Assembly: GCF_002234675.1 (NCBI RefSeq)
Contig: NC_019879.2
Span: 23,741,855-23,805,854 of the forward strand
Direction: 5' to 3'
DNA: 64,000 nucleotides
From: Oryzias latipes
Lineage: Eukaryota > Chordata > Actinopteri > Beloniformes > Adrianichthyidae
Shown: positions 13,631 through 26,033 of the stretch, one piece after another
How positions within the stretch are numbered: position 1 is the stretch's first letter
How the letters are laid out: every line of letters begins with the position of its first letter
Notes under the pieces: model-generated
Told to the model about the DNA's origin: nothing
Seen by the model: only the letters and a program-made list of their open reading frames with translations
The model's database searches: none
Translations under genes and position numbers: made by a program

Positions 13631-13639
13631 GGATGTTTA

Positions 13640-13915
13640 TTGCCTCTCTGTGGTAAAAAGGTAGGGTGTTAGATCTGATCGGAAGATTGCAGGTTAGATT
13701 CCTGCCTTGGCCACCCATGTATCGACGTTTCCTTGGGCAATAAACCGAACCCAAATTTGTCTCCGGAGGTTACAGGTTGGCGTCAGTGTTCGGCAGCGGA
13801 GCCACACATCAGTGTGTGAATGTTTGTGTGCTTGGGTGAACGAGACTGAGACTATAAAGCGCTTTGGGCCTTTGAGGAAGGTAAAGCGCTCTACAAGTAC
13901 CATCAGTTTACCATA
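13640..13915 (+). repeat. tRNA-derived SINE
   Basis: The head is tRNA-like, with a B-box-like sequence near 13692 (GGTTAGATTCC against the canonical GGTTCGANTCC). The body contains TTCCTTGGGCAATAAACCG and TCAGTGTGTGAATG. The 3' part contains AAAGCGCTTTGGGCC and ACCATCAGTTTACC. This is the layout of common teleost SINEs. The ORFs over this stretch on both strands are artefacts. Confidence 0.7.
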
Positions 13916-13924
13916 ATTTTATCA

Positions 13925-14780
13925 TTACAATTACCCCTTTACATAAATAATAATAAAGAAAGAAAACAATTAAACGTGTTCAGATACAGACTGGTTCTCA
14001 CAACATGAGTTTGCTCCCCAATAAGATCTTACAAAAAATAAAAACCCTGTTACAGTTGTTTTTTCAGAAAGCCAGGTGTTGTCCTTCCTTTAACTTTCTC
14101 TTTAAAGTAAGTCTCTTTGGACTCTATGACTTCTTAAATGACGATCACTGCTGTAGCTTCATCAGCGTATTCTTTTATATTAGGTGCTTTTTTTTTTTTG
14201 CACTAAGCTTTGACAGTTTGGCCATCTAATTAATTATCATCAGAGGGAAGCAACAGAGAACTTGGTTCCAAAAGTCAGGAATAAACTGTTTGCTGCCTTT
14301 GATCCAAATGCTGAGAAAAAACAAAACAAAACATAGTTTCGGTCTGTTTTTTTTTTTTAGACATCCTCCAGCAGGAGAACAAAGACGAATGAAAGCATAT
14401 TCACATGGGGGGGGGTGATTTTAATTAGAAACACGAGGAATTTGACAGAACACTTTGGAAACAAATAATCCACACACAATTAATAGAAGCTAAACGGAAC
14501 CCTAAGAGAAATTCTGCAGCTTTGTTTTCTTTATTAATGAATTAAAGAAAAAGAAAAAAAATCATTTCACAAAGCAACCAAATGAAGCTTGACAGGTGTG
14601 CTAATGGTTTTACAGAGTCAATAGAACTGGAAAATTTTTCAGTCCTGCAATAAATCTACTAACAAATGATGCGATTGTTACAACTCTGTCAGTCAGAAAA
14701 AGGACATGACTGGGAAAAATATAATTGGACTTTTCAAAACTTTGAAGCCTCTATAAAGAAAGGCCTGGTCCTTTGATGCA
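13925..14780. other. non-coding, nothing recognised
   Basis: A simple AT-rich stretch with homopolymer runs. No gene or defined repeat was found. Confidence 0.4.
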
Positions 14781-14786
14781 GACATA

Positions 14787-15340
14787 TAAACCCCACTTTT
14801 ATTGTCTTTTGATCTCCTTTTTCAAAGCGTTCCCAGTGGTCTTTCAATGATGATTATGCTGTTTTAAGCCGAAAATGAGAAATCCTGTTTGTTTTCTAGA
14901 ACATGGTTTCTGCAGATCGGCAGTAGTTCAGTAGAAATTCGCCTCTGTAATGTGGGCGGGACCCACTTCCTCTCTCCGTTGCTAAGATATCTCTGTTTAC
15001 ATGCTCTCCTGCTAGTTTACAGCCCATTAAAACCACTAACATTACAGGTGCAACAAAAATGGCGCGCAATATTGTTGCTATCCCTTTATATTTTTGAGCC
15101 AGATGTAAGCTCAGACAAGGATAACAAAGACGTACACGGATCTAGTCATCTACAAGTGGATGCATCAGATTGGTGTGAAGCAGGGAGCTTGTTGCCCACC
15201 CTGTGTATTTTCTACATCACAAATACACTGTTTTAAAAACAGCCATTTTTTGTCGGCTCTCAACACACACAACATTTTCAAAAGATAAATACTTAAAAAT
15301 GGAATTTTAAGCCTAATTTTCTTTTAATATGTCCTTCAGT
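14787..15340 (+). repeat. dispersed repeat family A, copy 1
   Basis: It begins with a TAAACCCCACT end, followed by the shared order CTTTTGATCT, AGTGGTCTTT and CTGCAGATCGGCAGT, then a C-rich part and an ATG at 15059. From that ATG a short frame encodes an acidic peptide beginning MARNIVAI with FEPD and SSD. The same order occurs at 17578-18850, about 24990-25590, 57443-57760, 59595-61434 (inverted) and 63350-63960. The superfamily is unknown. A ~600 bp non-autonomous DNA transposon is the simplest reading, given the inverted ends at 59595-61434. Confidence 0.7.
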
Positions 15341-15399
15341 CCTTCTGGAGGAATTTTGAAAAAATTAAAATAAACGGTTTGTAATTAAACAGAGGACTG

Positions 15400-17170
15400 T
15401 GCTCCCATTTAGCATCACAGTCTTCAATGAGGTCAAACACTGATGTGAGTGATTAGGTCTGCGTCTCACTGGACTTTCCAAATTTAACCCAAAGCTGGTG
15501 AAACCAGCAGTGATCTGTGCTGGTCAGTCAAGCTCCTTTAACCACAAAGACATATTTTCTGAATCAAATCAGATTTGTCATGCTGGAAAAAAAGAAATGA
15601 TCTTTCTCATACCATTTCGATAGAGCCGGGTGTATCCTGAACCAACTATTTAACATGATACAGCCAAGGATAAAAAATAAAGAATTTAAAAACGCAGATG
15701 TAGTTTTAAAGAATGTAGGGAATAATTAAATAAATAAAGAAATGTTAAAACATCTTCCTTCCCGTCATATTAAGACACAAAGCAGTTATCTTTAGCAAAT
15801 CAAATCCACTAAGCAAAATGAATATCAGCAAACATGAGCACTACACAGGAGGTTGTTTAGTAGTTTGCTTGATCTATTTTATCCCTCCTGACAGCCAGAG
15901 GCGGTGCTTTAAGAACTCAATGATCCTTCTTGCGCACGCATAGTTTGAGAATTAACTAACAACAGTCATCTGTGGCCTCCAGGTGACCTACGTGAGGCTA
16001 TATAGTCACTTCTTGCAAGAACGCATTGAACCCAAGGGACCAGGAGTTCTGGTTGTTAACCGGGATTCAAAGAACAGTAGTTCAGTAGTTGAGATTGTTA
16101 GTCATAAGCAAAATACAAAGAAAATGCATACATTCACATTGAATTAATAAATAAAATAATATATATAAAATGAACCACCAAGTAGAAATAGATTCAAAGT
16201 AACAAACATTCTAGATACAGACATCATTCATAGTGTTATTCAAGGTCAGATTTTTTATTGCTCTGGAAAAGGAATCTTTTAATCAAAAAAAGAAGAAGAA
16301 AAAGGGCAAAGGTTGAATGCTACATTTTCAGAAAATTGGATTTTTTTTTAATGGTTACAAAGAGAAAACATATTTTTTATCAAACTTTTGTACAGATTGC
16401 ATTTGAAACAAAACAAAAGAAAATCTACAATAGCTTGTTGAACACATAGAAAATCTTTTGCTGATGTTAAAAAATAACCTTTGTGGCTTTGGCAAAAATA
16501 AAGCTGTCACAAGATTTGATTCCACGTGTTCAGCATGGTAGTGGATGAGTAATGATTTGTAGCTATGTAGTCTGTTGCTATGAAACAAGCACCAGCATTG
16601 GGTCAATCATAATTATTCTCTTTTTGCTGGATTCACAGATAAATATATCTGATGAACAGCTGTTAATCAGCAGAAGATGGAATACCAACCTTGGTCATTC
16701 GACAGATTATGGACCCTTTTTTTATCTTTATTTCACAGCATTACCTTATTATAAAAATAATAATACTAAAAAAATAAATGATTAATCAATCATTGAAAGT
16801 GGTTAAATTGATTTATTTCTAATGATATTACTTCACGTGCTCCAAAAATTGAAAAATTGATTCATGAATTTTCCTAATGTAACATAATTTTGCACATATT
16901 TTAACTTTTGATACTTGATCACATTTTGCTAAGAAAATTCTTGACACAATGTTATGTTTATTTTACTGATATAGTTTTATTTGTATTAATCCTATACATG
17001 ACTTTTATTAGTAACATAATCTGCATATATTTTGGATTAATGATCTGCATATGCCATGTTGATTTCTAAAAGTTATTTTTTACATAATAATTTAAGTAAT
17101 TCATCTTTGTCCTGTGCTTTATTGATACGTCAGGATTCTTCATTCTGTCTGATAAAAGCTAGGAACCAGA
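15400..17170. other. non-coding AT-rich DNA
   Basis: No gene, RNA or defined repeat is supported. Short ORFs such as the one at 16258 are lysine-rich AT translations. Confidence 0.4.
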
Positions 17171-17171
17171 T

Positions 17172-17388
17172 AATGATAAATCATTTAATGAAATGGTTAC
17201 AGTATAACGGGGTGGGATTATATACGGTAAGTTTGCTTCCTTCAACTTCCTTTCAAGTAATATTTATTAATATGTCTAATTATCCTAAGTTTGATTCGTC
17301 ATTGAATGAATGTATGACTGATGATTGTATTGTTGTTGTGTATTATTCTCATTTGATTGCTTGAAATAAACCATTTCAAATCAAAATC
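17172..17388 (+). mobile_element. LINE-like 3' UTR fragment, copy 1
   Basis: This sequence recurs in reverse complement at 26034-26210. Both copies share a GGGGTGGGATTATATA block, a CTTTCAAG block and the terminal TTGAAATAAACCATTTCA. Its end, with AATAAA, resembles the 3' ends of fish LINEs, but the coding part is not recognisable. Confidence 0.55.
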
Positions 17389-17404
17389 TTTGTACAAACT
17401 ACGA

Positions 17405-17464
17405 TTAAAGACCCACTCCAATAAAACATTTTCTGTGTTTCTATGCTCTGAAGTGGGTCTTTGA
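17405..17464. repeat. minimal family A-type terminal pair
   Basis: TTAAAGACCCACTCCA on the left faces GAAGTGGGTCTTTGA on the right, with about 30 bases between. These are the same ends as the family A copy at 59595-61434, brought together with almost no interior. It probably is an internal-deletion derivative. Confidence 0.55.
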
Positions 17465-17706
17465 AGACAGAAGACAAATCCAGAATAGACTAATTTCCAT
17501 TTGGGGATTTATCAGATAATAAACTGAGGGTAATAACTGGTTTGAAATCTTCTGAAGCATCATAAACTTCTAAAGCATTAAAGTCCAATTTATCTTTTGA
17601 TCTATTTAAAAGCATTCGCAGTGGTCTTTTAATTTTGACTATGCCATTTTTAGTCAAAATCAAAAACCTGCATCATTTCTGGGACACATTTTCTTCAGAG
17701 CGGCAG

Positions 17707-18247
17707 TGTCATGGCTAGCGATACAAAACAGACCCAGACGCTGGAACCCGGAAGGAGACACAGGTGAGTTCTGAGGTGAGTAAGAAAAGGTTTTAATGTC
17801 AGTTCTTGATTCTGTAGGCTGCAGGCGGAGCAGGAGTATCCAATGAGGACCCACGACGAGGATAGATGGTAAGCTGCGGCTCATGGCGTCACTGGTGGAT
17901 ATGACCGTGGCTCGTGGCGTGACTGGAGAATCGGCAGAGGCTTGTGGCGTGACTGGGGGAATGCCGAGGCTTGGATCCGGGAACGTAAATGACTCAGGCG
18001 ACCGCTCGTGGTAATTGGAATCCTGAGGACAAGGTAGAGAGCGAGACTTAGAACAAGGCTTAGTAACTATGGCTATGACCGTGACGACCATACTATGCAC
18101 CATCAGGGGCATTGAACTGGCGTTGAATACTGGTCCTGGAGCTCCTTATGAAGGCAGGCAGGTGATGAGGTAAGTGGTCGCAGCTGAGTCACATCAGGAG
18201 CCAAGCAGAGAGGGGAGGGGGATGAGACTGACAGAGGCACCATGACA
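17707..18247 (-). mobile_element. solo LTR
   Basis: A 541 bp unit that starts TGTCATGG and ends CCATGACA. The 5-base duplication GGCAG flanks it at 17702-17706 and 18248-18252. The TG..CA ends with a 5 bp duplication are those of an LTR retrotransposon. Read on the minus strand it has a CATAAGG TATA-like box and an ATTAAA polyadenylation-like signal before the 3' end, in the right order for an LTR. No internal gag-pol region remains, so it is a recombination product. A Gypsy-type origin is likely but not proven. The 150-codon ORF over it is not a gene. Confidence 0.8.
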
Positions 18248-18373
18248 GGCAGTACTCCATTAGAAATTTACATCTAATTTGTAGACAGAACTGTTAACTG
18301 GAGTAAGTCCATCCTAACTTCCCATCATCCATCTGTTTACACTTTCTCTTGCTAGCATACAGTCGCTCACAAG

Positions 18374-18575
18374 CCTTGTGCTATCCTATGACCCCACCCT
18401 TGCATTGACGTGTTCTCCCTACCATGACAAAGGTGGATAAAGGTGGAAAGATTTCATGTAATCCATGGACGCCAGTGAGGTTCACAAATCATTGAAGAAA
18501 AAAGGTTCAGCGCACTGTCTAGTGGGTCTAGATGACCCAACTCCCAATGGTAAAGTGCCTAGGATAGCACAAGGG
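18374..18575. mobile_element. piggyBac-like MITE, copy 2
   Basis: Closely similar to the copy at 1169-1373. It ends AGCACAAGGG followed by TTAC. The left end is worn and lacks an intact TTAA. It lies inside family A copy 2. Confidence 0.7.
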
Positions 18576-18850
18576 TTACTGGTGCTTCAAAAATGGCGAG
18601 CAATATTGAAGCTACCCAGCCGTACAGTTTTGATTCCAGCTCTGACAAGGAAAATTAAGTCTTTAATGGATGCATCAGAATGGAGTGGATCGGGAACCTT
18701 GGCTTGCCTTTTTCCTATGCTTCTGATTCACAAAGATTGCAAAATTAGAAATACTCAGAAAAATAAATGTAATCTTCATTTTCTTTATGTATGTCTTCAT
18801 CATGAGGATAATGCTAAAGAACTAGTTCAAAACACCAAAACACACGATTT

Positions 18851-19743
18851 CCGTCAGAGTTGTTCTTTAAAGTTTCAAGTACCACGTTTTCTATACTTGT
18901 AAAAGAACCAAAATACTTAAATAAAAACAATAAGTAAGCAGTGTTTTTGAAATGCAATTCCATCACCTAATTTTAGAAGCATGAAATCCGTGAATGGGAT
19001 TAAGAGTCTGAACTGCTGCCATGAAATGAGGATGTCCTTTTAATGCATTTGCAGCAGTTTGTTTGAATAATAACCGTTTAGTTTTTTTCTCTACACAACA
19101 AAATGTTCCACAAATATTTCCCTCTTTCCAACTTCAAAGGGAATGTTCCCGCGCAGATAGTATTCCCAGGTTAATAACGCCCACAAGAGACGTTTGCTCT
19201 GCAGCTCTGTGACTGAAGCGGTCTCGGGAATGAATGCGCAGCACGTCCATCCACGCGCACGCATCCATACCTATGGGTTGACAGTAAACAGAAAAAAAAA
19301 ATCAAAAGAAATTATCTTTTGTTTAATAAAACTGCAACTTGGAAATGACTGTAACAAGAAAATAAAGCCTTTATCTGCCTCTTTTTCTGTCTCTTTCTCT
19401 CTTTGTGTCTTTCTCTCCCTATCTCTATCTTTAAAAAGGCTTAAAACGTTTTGTTTTATTAATATAAGGTTGTATTTTAAATTCTAAAGCAGGGATTGGT
19501 CACAGATCATCTCATTAGCATGAGAAGCTGTGAGAAAAAAAATGAGAAGAAAAGAGAAGCAGAAGTGAGAGCCGAGAGGAAGGCGAGGCAACAAGCGCGT
19601 CTGACTGGATGCGCGCAAGGAGCAACTTTCACTTCACAACAGTTCAGTTCATAAAGCGGGAGCTGCGCCGGGAGCCTGCAGCAGATGTGAAGGCTTGTTT
19701 GGCGCACAAAGAGGCTGCTCGCCGGGGAAAGATTAGCAGAAAG
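18851..19743 (+). promoter_or_regulatory. pcdh8: pcdh8 upstream region and 5' UTR
   Basis: Sequence between the repeat pile and the pcdh8 start codon. It includes a pyrimidine-rich run at 19381-19430 and a more GC-rich part from about 19560. An octamer-like ATTAGCAT lies at 19514-19521. An in-frame ATG at 19609 would add 45 residues before the signal peptide, so it is probably in the 5' UTR. The transcription start is not determined. Confidence 0.35.
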
Positions 19744-22700
19744 ATGACAAAGGGCACACTTCTAACTTGTTGGGTTTTTATTTTCTCCCTCCATCAGTTT
19801 TTATTCACCTCATGGGCGCGTTCGGAGGGTAATACTGTGAGGTTGCAGACCCGAGAAGAGGAGCCACCAGGAACGGTCATCGGAAACCTTGCCAAGGACA
19901 TGTCCTTGAGTCTGTCACATTCCTCCAAGAGCAATTTCAGGATGATGAAACAATTCAACGACTCGTTCATTAGGGTGAGAGAAAGCGACGGAGAACTCTC
20001 TGTCGGGGAGCGGATCGACAGAGAAAGAATCTGCAGGCACACTCCACAGTGCCTGATTACTTTTGATGTGGTTAATTTCTCCAAAGATCGCTACAAATTG
20101 ATTCACGTTGAGGTGGAAATAAAAGACATTAATGACAACTCCCCGGAGTTCCCCAGCAAGGAATACATGGTGGAGATCTCTGAGAACGCAGCACTTGGAT
20201 CCCGTATCCCATTAGACCCAGCCGTGGACGCTGATGTGGGGTCAAACTACATTCAAAGCTATCAGATTTCTGTGAACAGTCACTTTACCATAGATGTGCT
20301 CCTGAGAGCGGATGGGGTTAAATATGCGGAATTGGTTCTCATGAAAGAGCTTGACAGAGAGACTCAGTCGTTTTATAATGTGGAGCTGGTCGCCACAGAC
20401 GGAGGGAACCCGTACAGATCCGGGTCCTCAAAAATCACCGTCAAAGTGACGGACTTCAATGACAACAGTCCCGTGTTTGACCAGAACAGTTTCTCCGTCA
20501 GTTTGCCGGAGGACGCGCCGCCTGGCACAGTGATCCTGGACTTGAACGCAGTTGACGCTGACGAGGGTTTGAACGGAGAGGTGGTTTACGGCTTTGGAAA
20601 GCAGGTTTCTCATGAGATCCGAGAACTTTTCCAAGTGGATAGTAAATCGGGTCACCTGACGCTGCGGAGCCCCGTGGATTTTGAGGATAAAAGCACGTAC
20701 GAGGTGGACGTGCAAGCGACTGATCTGGGACCGAACCCGACCCCCTCAGTGTGCAAAATCATCATTCACGTGACAGACGTAAACGACAATGCCCCAGAAA
20801 TCAGTATCACCCCCATGACCTCCATCACGACAGGTGTGGCGCACATCAGCGAGGCGGCAGACAGGGACAGTCTGGTGGCGCTGATCAGCACCATGGACAG
20901 AGACTCAGGCATCAACAGCCAGGTTCACTGCACGCTGTATGGCCACGACCACTTCAAACTCCGGCAGGCTCACGAAGACAGCTACATGATTGTGACAGCT
21001 GCCGCTCTGGACAGGGAAAGGATAAGGGAGTACAACTTGACCGTCATGGCTGAGGATTTCGGGTCCCCCCCGCTTAGAAAAATCACCCAATTCACCATTA
21101 GACTAAACGATGAGAATGACAACGCCCCCCACTTTGCCAAAGCCGTCTATGAGGTCCCAGTGGTGGAAAACAATGCCCCGGGCGCCTACATCACCACAGT
21201 TGAGGCCAGCGACGCTGATCTGGGCAACAATGGGAAAATCACTTACAGGCTTGTGGAGGGTGTGATCATGGGGTCCCCAGTTAATACCTTTGTGTCTCTC
21301 AATTCAATGTCTGGCTCCATATATGCACTGAGGAGTTTCAATTATGAGGTGATGAAACAGCTGGACATACATGTTCAAGCAAGTGATGGCGGGTCGCCAC
21401 AGCTGCAGAGCACAGCCATCATCAGATTAAAAATAGTTGATCAGAATGACAACCAGCCTGCTATCATAGAGCCCCCTCTCTTCAAGGGTTCTGCTGAGGT
21501 TTTCCTGCCCAAAGACGCTCCCGCGGGTTACGTCGTAACCCAAATAAAAGCCACAGATGCTGACGAAGGCACAAACGCACAGCTGTCCTATAAAATCGCA
21601 GAGGGGGGGCACCTGGGTTTCTCCATCCACAAAGACACAGGGAAGGTGCATGTCAGTCGACAACTGGCGTATGATCCTACAGACATGGTCAAAATAATCA
21701 TTTCCGTCAGTGATCATGGATCCCCCTCACTGACCTCCACAGCTGCACTTATTTTGAGTTTTATTGAAGGTACCATACCAAGTTTGCCTTCATTGGCTGA
21801 GGAAGGCAACGAGGAGGGGTTTGAATGGGACACATCCGTGGCCATAATTATAGTCCTGGCAGGGAGCTGCTCCCTGCTCCTGCTGGCCATCATTCTCATC
21901 ACAACCATTTGCAGCCGCCGCAAGAAAGAGGCCAAGGAGGGGAGGTTTGATGAAAAAGAAAATGCAGCCAATGTGGAAAAAGTGGAAAGCGGACATATTG
22001 ATTCACTGATTGCCAACCACAACGGCAAGGCATTTGATAGCCATCAATTTTCAGAGGACCCTTCGCTAGCCAACAGCAACACAGCAGGGTCAGGCTGTGA
22101 AGATGACAAGCAGACATCTGGCATGTTTGAGCCAAACAACAGAATGGAGGGGAAACTAAAGGTATGAAGACAATTTGGTATGTTTTAAAATGATTTTGAT
22201 CTGGTTTTTGCTGAATAATGTGACATTTTTTAACTTGACTTCATCACGTCTTTGTTTCTTTTCAGGGCTACTCCACACTGCCTGGATATGGAAAAGAAAC
22301 TGTCAGGCCAATAACAATATGGAAAGGAAATTCATTCACAACAATCTCAGCAAGAGAGCCCCATTTCAGTGGCAAGGACAGTGGAAAAGGGGACAGCGAC
22401 TTTAACGACAGCGACTCAGACATCAGCGGGGATGTGCACAAAAAAGAGTCACCACCAATAAACAGTGAGTCTCCACCCAATAAAATCAAATTACAGACTG
22501 CAAGATAAACTGCTTGTTATACTCACTTTATCCTGAAATCGCTGCTGTACTCCACAGGTCTTTGGGCGTGCACAAACGAATGCAAAGTACTGGGACACTC
22601 AGACCGATGCTGGAGCCCGTCCGCTACAAGGCCCAACACCAGCATGGCCTGTGGACCTCATCTGTCAACATTTTCAAAGACAGCAACACTTCCCCGGGAC

Positions 22701-22871
22701 GCCAGGAGGGAAAACTACTATCCTGCTCTCCTACCCAAAACCAGCGGTCTGCAAAGTGTGTATGAAAAGGTGCAACACCAGGAGTTTGATTATATCCTTG
22801 TTGGTCCACCAACGCCAGCTAGAATACAGGAAACGGATGAAATATCAATCCCAGAGTATACAAACTCTTAG
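19744..22871 (+). CDS. pcdh8: protocadherin 8 (paraxial protocadherin type)
   Basis: A calcium-dependent adhesion protein of the delta-2 protocadherins, acting at the plasma membrane. In vertebrates it serves cell sorting in paraxial mesoderm and synapses. Coding exons are 19744-22161 (phase 0), 22266-22464 (phase 1) and 22558-22871, all with GT-AG introns, giving 976 aa. The start was chosen at 19744 because a hydrophobic signal peptide follows it (residues ~5-25). Extracellular cadherin calcium motifs DxNDNxP lie near residues 128, 237, 345, 456 and 566, which implies six EC repeats. One transmembrane helix spans ~700-722. The tail contains [13 protein letters not shown] (exon 2) and [14 protein letters not shown] (exon 3), the conserved delta-2 cytoplasmic motifs. 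A single large first exon plus two small ones matches PCDH8. Adjacent cnmd supports PCDH8 over PCDH10/17/18/19. Confidence 0.93.
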
Positions 22872-22888
22872 AAAACATACAAAATCTA

Positions 22889-22894
22889 AATAAA
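22889..22894 (+). terminator. pcdh8: proximal polyadenylation signal of pcdh8
   Basis: AATAAA 17 bases after the stop codon. It would give a very short 3' UTR. Confidence 0.4.
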
Positions 22895-23211
22895 AAGACA
22901 TTTTAATGTACAGTATTTCTCTGTCATGTGATTCCGTGGTGGATGTTGTTGTGTTTTGTAGTGTGTCATGTGGCCCATGTAAGACTGTTCAGTGTATCCT
23001 GTGTAATATGCAAGATTTTCTACATTAATAATATATTTTTCATATCGATTCATTGTAAAAAGGAATTTTATTATGACTTTTTAAGAGCATGTGTTGCTAT
23101 TTATAGGCATGACCTATGAACATTCAGGCCCAAAATGGCCTTTCTGCTGTGAAAAACAATCAATATGGAAGATTTACATGTGTGTGATAGATTTTATCAC
23201 TTTGTTGCACA

Positions 23212-23217
23212 AATAAA
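23212..23217 (+). terminator. pcdh8: distal polyadenylation signal of pcdh8
   Basis: AATAAA about 340 bases after the stop, followed by T-rich sequence. This is a more usual 3' UTR length. Confidence 0.45.
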
Positions 23218-23219
23218 CA

Positions 23220-24985
23220 GTTAAAAGTTAAAATACGTTTGCTCTCAGTAACCATGGCCATCAGGACATAACAGCAATCCTATCAACTCACCATCCCGGG
23301 GATATATTTATAAAACATCCAGAATAACCTCAATTAACCAACCGAATGTATTTCATTTGCCTCAAAGGCCTTTAAGCTGCAGTAAATAAAATGTGACCAC
23401 CCCAGCTAAACGGATAAGAGGCCAGCACCATTGCCGTTGTCTTTTAATTCTACACAATGTTGTTACTGTGCCGGCACAATTTGCATGCAAATATTGCTCT
23501 GCTGATCAAATTGTCTTACAATTACATATTTTTCAAAGGTCAAAAAAATCCCCCCATACCCCCACCCCCAGCACCTTCTGTGATTGCCTTCCAGCTTACC
23601 AATTATCCACAAAAAAAACAAAAAAAAGATTGAATCAGTTTCCAAGCAACAGTAGCTGAACATTTGAATCTTTTCTAGCGATTCATCTGTCTTTAATTAT
23701 GACAGAGACCAAGCAATCTAAACCGAAAAAAATGATCTTCTAATGTATAATTAAGCAAAGTTTATGTGTGAGGTTTTGAAAGTCTGTGAAGACTTGCGGC
23801 ACACTTTTCATACAGAAAACTTTTTTTCTCTAGTTTGATTCTGGATACAGAAAAAGCAAAGAAGTTAAAACAGCATAAAGCGCACACTTATAACACTTTG
23901 GGCAGTATTCCTGATTGTGCTTTAAAGGGCTATGGAAATAAAGAACATCAATACATACAAGAATATGAATGAGATGAATTGATGTCATAATCTGACTCGA
24001 AACAGATCTCCATCCCCCCAACATCACTTAGTGGCTTGTTTGGTGTGAGTCTGGTCATTTAAAAGACTTGCTTGATCATAAAAGGCTAAAGCTAGAAAAA
24101 AATTACATAAAAGAGGAAACACAAGCATAATATACCCATTATTTTGAGCTCTTAACAAATATTTAAGGTATGTTTACAGGATTGTCATCAATATTCACAA
24201 GGAAATTAACCTTAGGATTTAGTTTTACATCTCCGTCAACTGTGGATTTCAACCCACTGGCTTGCAGCCTTATGTCCTATGTTTTTACTTTAAAAGTCAC
24301 ATCAGCCCTTTTTCTCTCAGTTACCTGGGTTAAAGTGAGTCCCTTAGCTCTCAGGTCTGAGGCTCTGTGTAAAAAATGTGTCAGTAAAAAGTGAATATCA
24401 GTGTAGTCTAATGGGAAAACCCTTTTATTTTGTAAAAAATAAAATGTTTTTCATATAGCAAAATTTTGTTAAACGTTGCTTTTTAATGAAGTCTCCAAAT
24501 CAACCCAACTCAGAAACGTTTTACTTTGTGTCTCAAGGTAGGACACAAAGGCTTACAGAATGTTTTTATTTGTCAAGAGCAAAACACATTTTGTAGCTTT
24601 GAGTAATGAAATCCCCAAAGCCTAAACCCCATAAAGCAGAACTAGGAAAGTACACTGAGTAAATAAAATACAAACTGCCTGTGTGACATTCAGTGCTTGA
24701 GTTATTTAAGTAGTCTGTTTCAGCACGATGCAAAACTGCAGTAAGAAAAGCTCATCTAAAAATATATTTGCTGTCTTTCTCCAGAAAGTTTTGCTGTTGC
24801 AAAGTCAACGCCCTGACCTTTTAAGAGAAAAACTCAAGACTAAACTGCATCGACCTATTAGAGAAACTGATAACTCAATACAACACTAAGAGTGGTAAGA
24901 GGAAATCAAGACAAAAGTAGCATTGTGGGCAGTAAAGAATAAAATGCAAAAAAAACGTTTTAGCTGGGAAATCAAAATAATTTGA
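23220..24985. other. pcdh8-cnmd intergenic DNA, first part
   Basis: No gene, RNA or recognised repeat was found. The ORFs are short and without domains. Confidence 0.4.
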
Positions 24986-24989
24986 ATTT

Positions 24990-25590
24990 ATATATATGAA
25001 GTGTTCCAACTGGTCTTTTAATTATGATGCAGTTTTAAGCCCCCCAAAAATGTTGTTCTCCAGGACACACTTTCTGCAGAGCAACAGTAGTTAGAAATGA
25101 GTCTCTAAGTTGTTGCCAGGACTGTTAGCATGGAGCAGCCCCAGCCCCCTTCCCCTCCCCGTTGCTGAGAGCTCTCTGTTTTCATTCTCTCCCACTGTAT
25201 CCCTTAAACCCCCAATATAACATTACCGTTAAAAAAAATGGCGAGCATTATTAGAGCTATCCAGCTGTGCAGTTTTGAGCCAGATACCAGATCAGACAAG
25301 GAAAACAAAGACGTACATGGATCTAGTCGTCTGAAAGCGGATGCAGAATAGGGCGGTGAAGAAAGCTTGGTGCCAGCCCATCGTTTTTTTCTACCTCACA
25401 GATAAGATCTTTTTCAAACAGCATTTTTTCGTCTGCTCCTGATTCACAACGATTTGAATAAAAAATTACTTAGAAATGCAATTTTACGTTTAACTGTCTT
25501 TATATAAGTCCTTTATTATTGGTAAGACATCACAAGAACATGATAAAAAATACCCAAAACATGATATTCCTGGAAATGGGCCTTTGAATA
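24990..25590 (+). repeat. family A, copy 3
   Basis: The family order is complete here: AACTGGTCTTTTAATTATGA, CTGCAGAGCAACAGT, the C-rich part and an ATG at 25238. The acidic frame (FEPD, RSDKEN, DVHGSS) runs about 36 codons to a stop. The 3' end GGGCCTTTGAAT near 25575 resembles the worn terminal repeat. It lies downstream of pcdh8, in the same orientation as copy 2 upstream. Confidence 0.65.
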
Positions 25591-26033
25591 GATGCTTTAA
25601 GACTACAATTTTTGGAAAGAGTTAAAGGATGTGGCAAGAGCAGTATAAATGAAGTATTCTCCTTTTCAGCAGCAGTAGAGCTGGATAGAATTAGTCACCC
25701 CTTCACAGTCCCATAAAAAGGCTTTGTAAACCTGAGAAGAAATGTTCTGGGACAATTGTTCAAGAAACGTGCCAAAGTCACCAAAGTATTAGAGTTAAAG
25801 CTGCAGAAAAATCTCTTATTCTTTCACGCATTGGTGCCAGACTCATTAACAGCTACTTACATGTTTACTTGAAGAGTTGGACAATGTAAACAAATACACA
25901 AAAAAAATGTATTACTACATACAACATAAAAACATGATTCACAAGCTTAAAACAAAAATGAAAGACAGAAATTGAACAAAACGTGACAGATACTGGAAAG
26001 TATAATATATTATTTAAGTCATTGTTATTATTT

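Larger units (their letters stand above)
17578..18850 (+). repeat. family A, copy 2, twice interrupted
   Basis: Family A sequence at 17578-17706 resumes at 18253-18373 and again at 18576-18850. It is split by a solo LTR (17707-18247) and a TTAA-type MITE (18374-18575). The family ATG is at 18593, and the acidic frame ends after about 21 codons at a TAA. About 15 family A bases appear to be missing at the left edge of the MITE. Confidence 0.65.

Noticed and set aside
13640..13715. Functional tRNA gene
   Set aside because: The B-box is mutated, no convincing cloverleaf can be drawn, and SINE body sequence follows directly.
13694..13916. Paired 69-codon ORFs on both strands
   Set aside because: Both lie wholly inside a tRNA-like SINE.
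17660..18112. 150-codon minus-strand ORF
   Set aside because: It lies within a solo LTR with TG..CA ends and a 5 bp duplication. The frame covers the transcribed part of the LTR, with no retroelement protein similarity.
19609..19743. Upstream in-frame ATG as the pcdh8 start
   Set aside because: It would place 45 charged residues before the signal peptide. The ATG at 19744 directly precedes the hydrophobic leader.
20751..21053. Glutamine-, arginine- and histidine-rich 100-codon ORF
   Set aside because: Out-of-frame shadow of the pcdh8 EC3-EC4 coding sequence.
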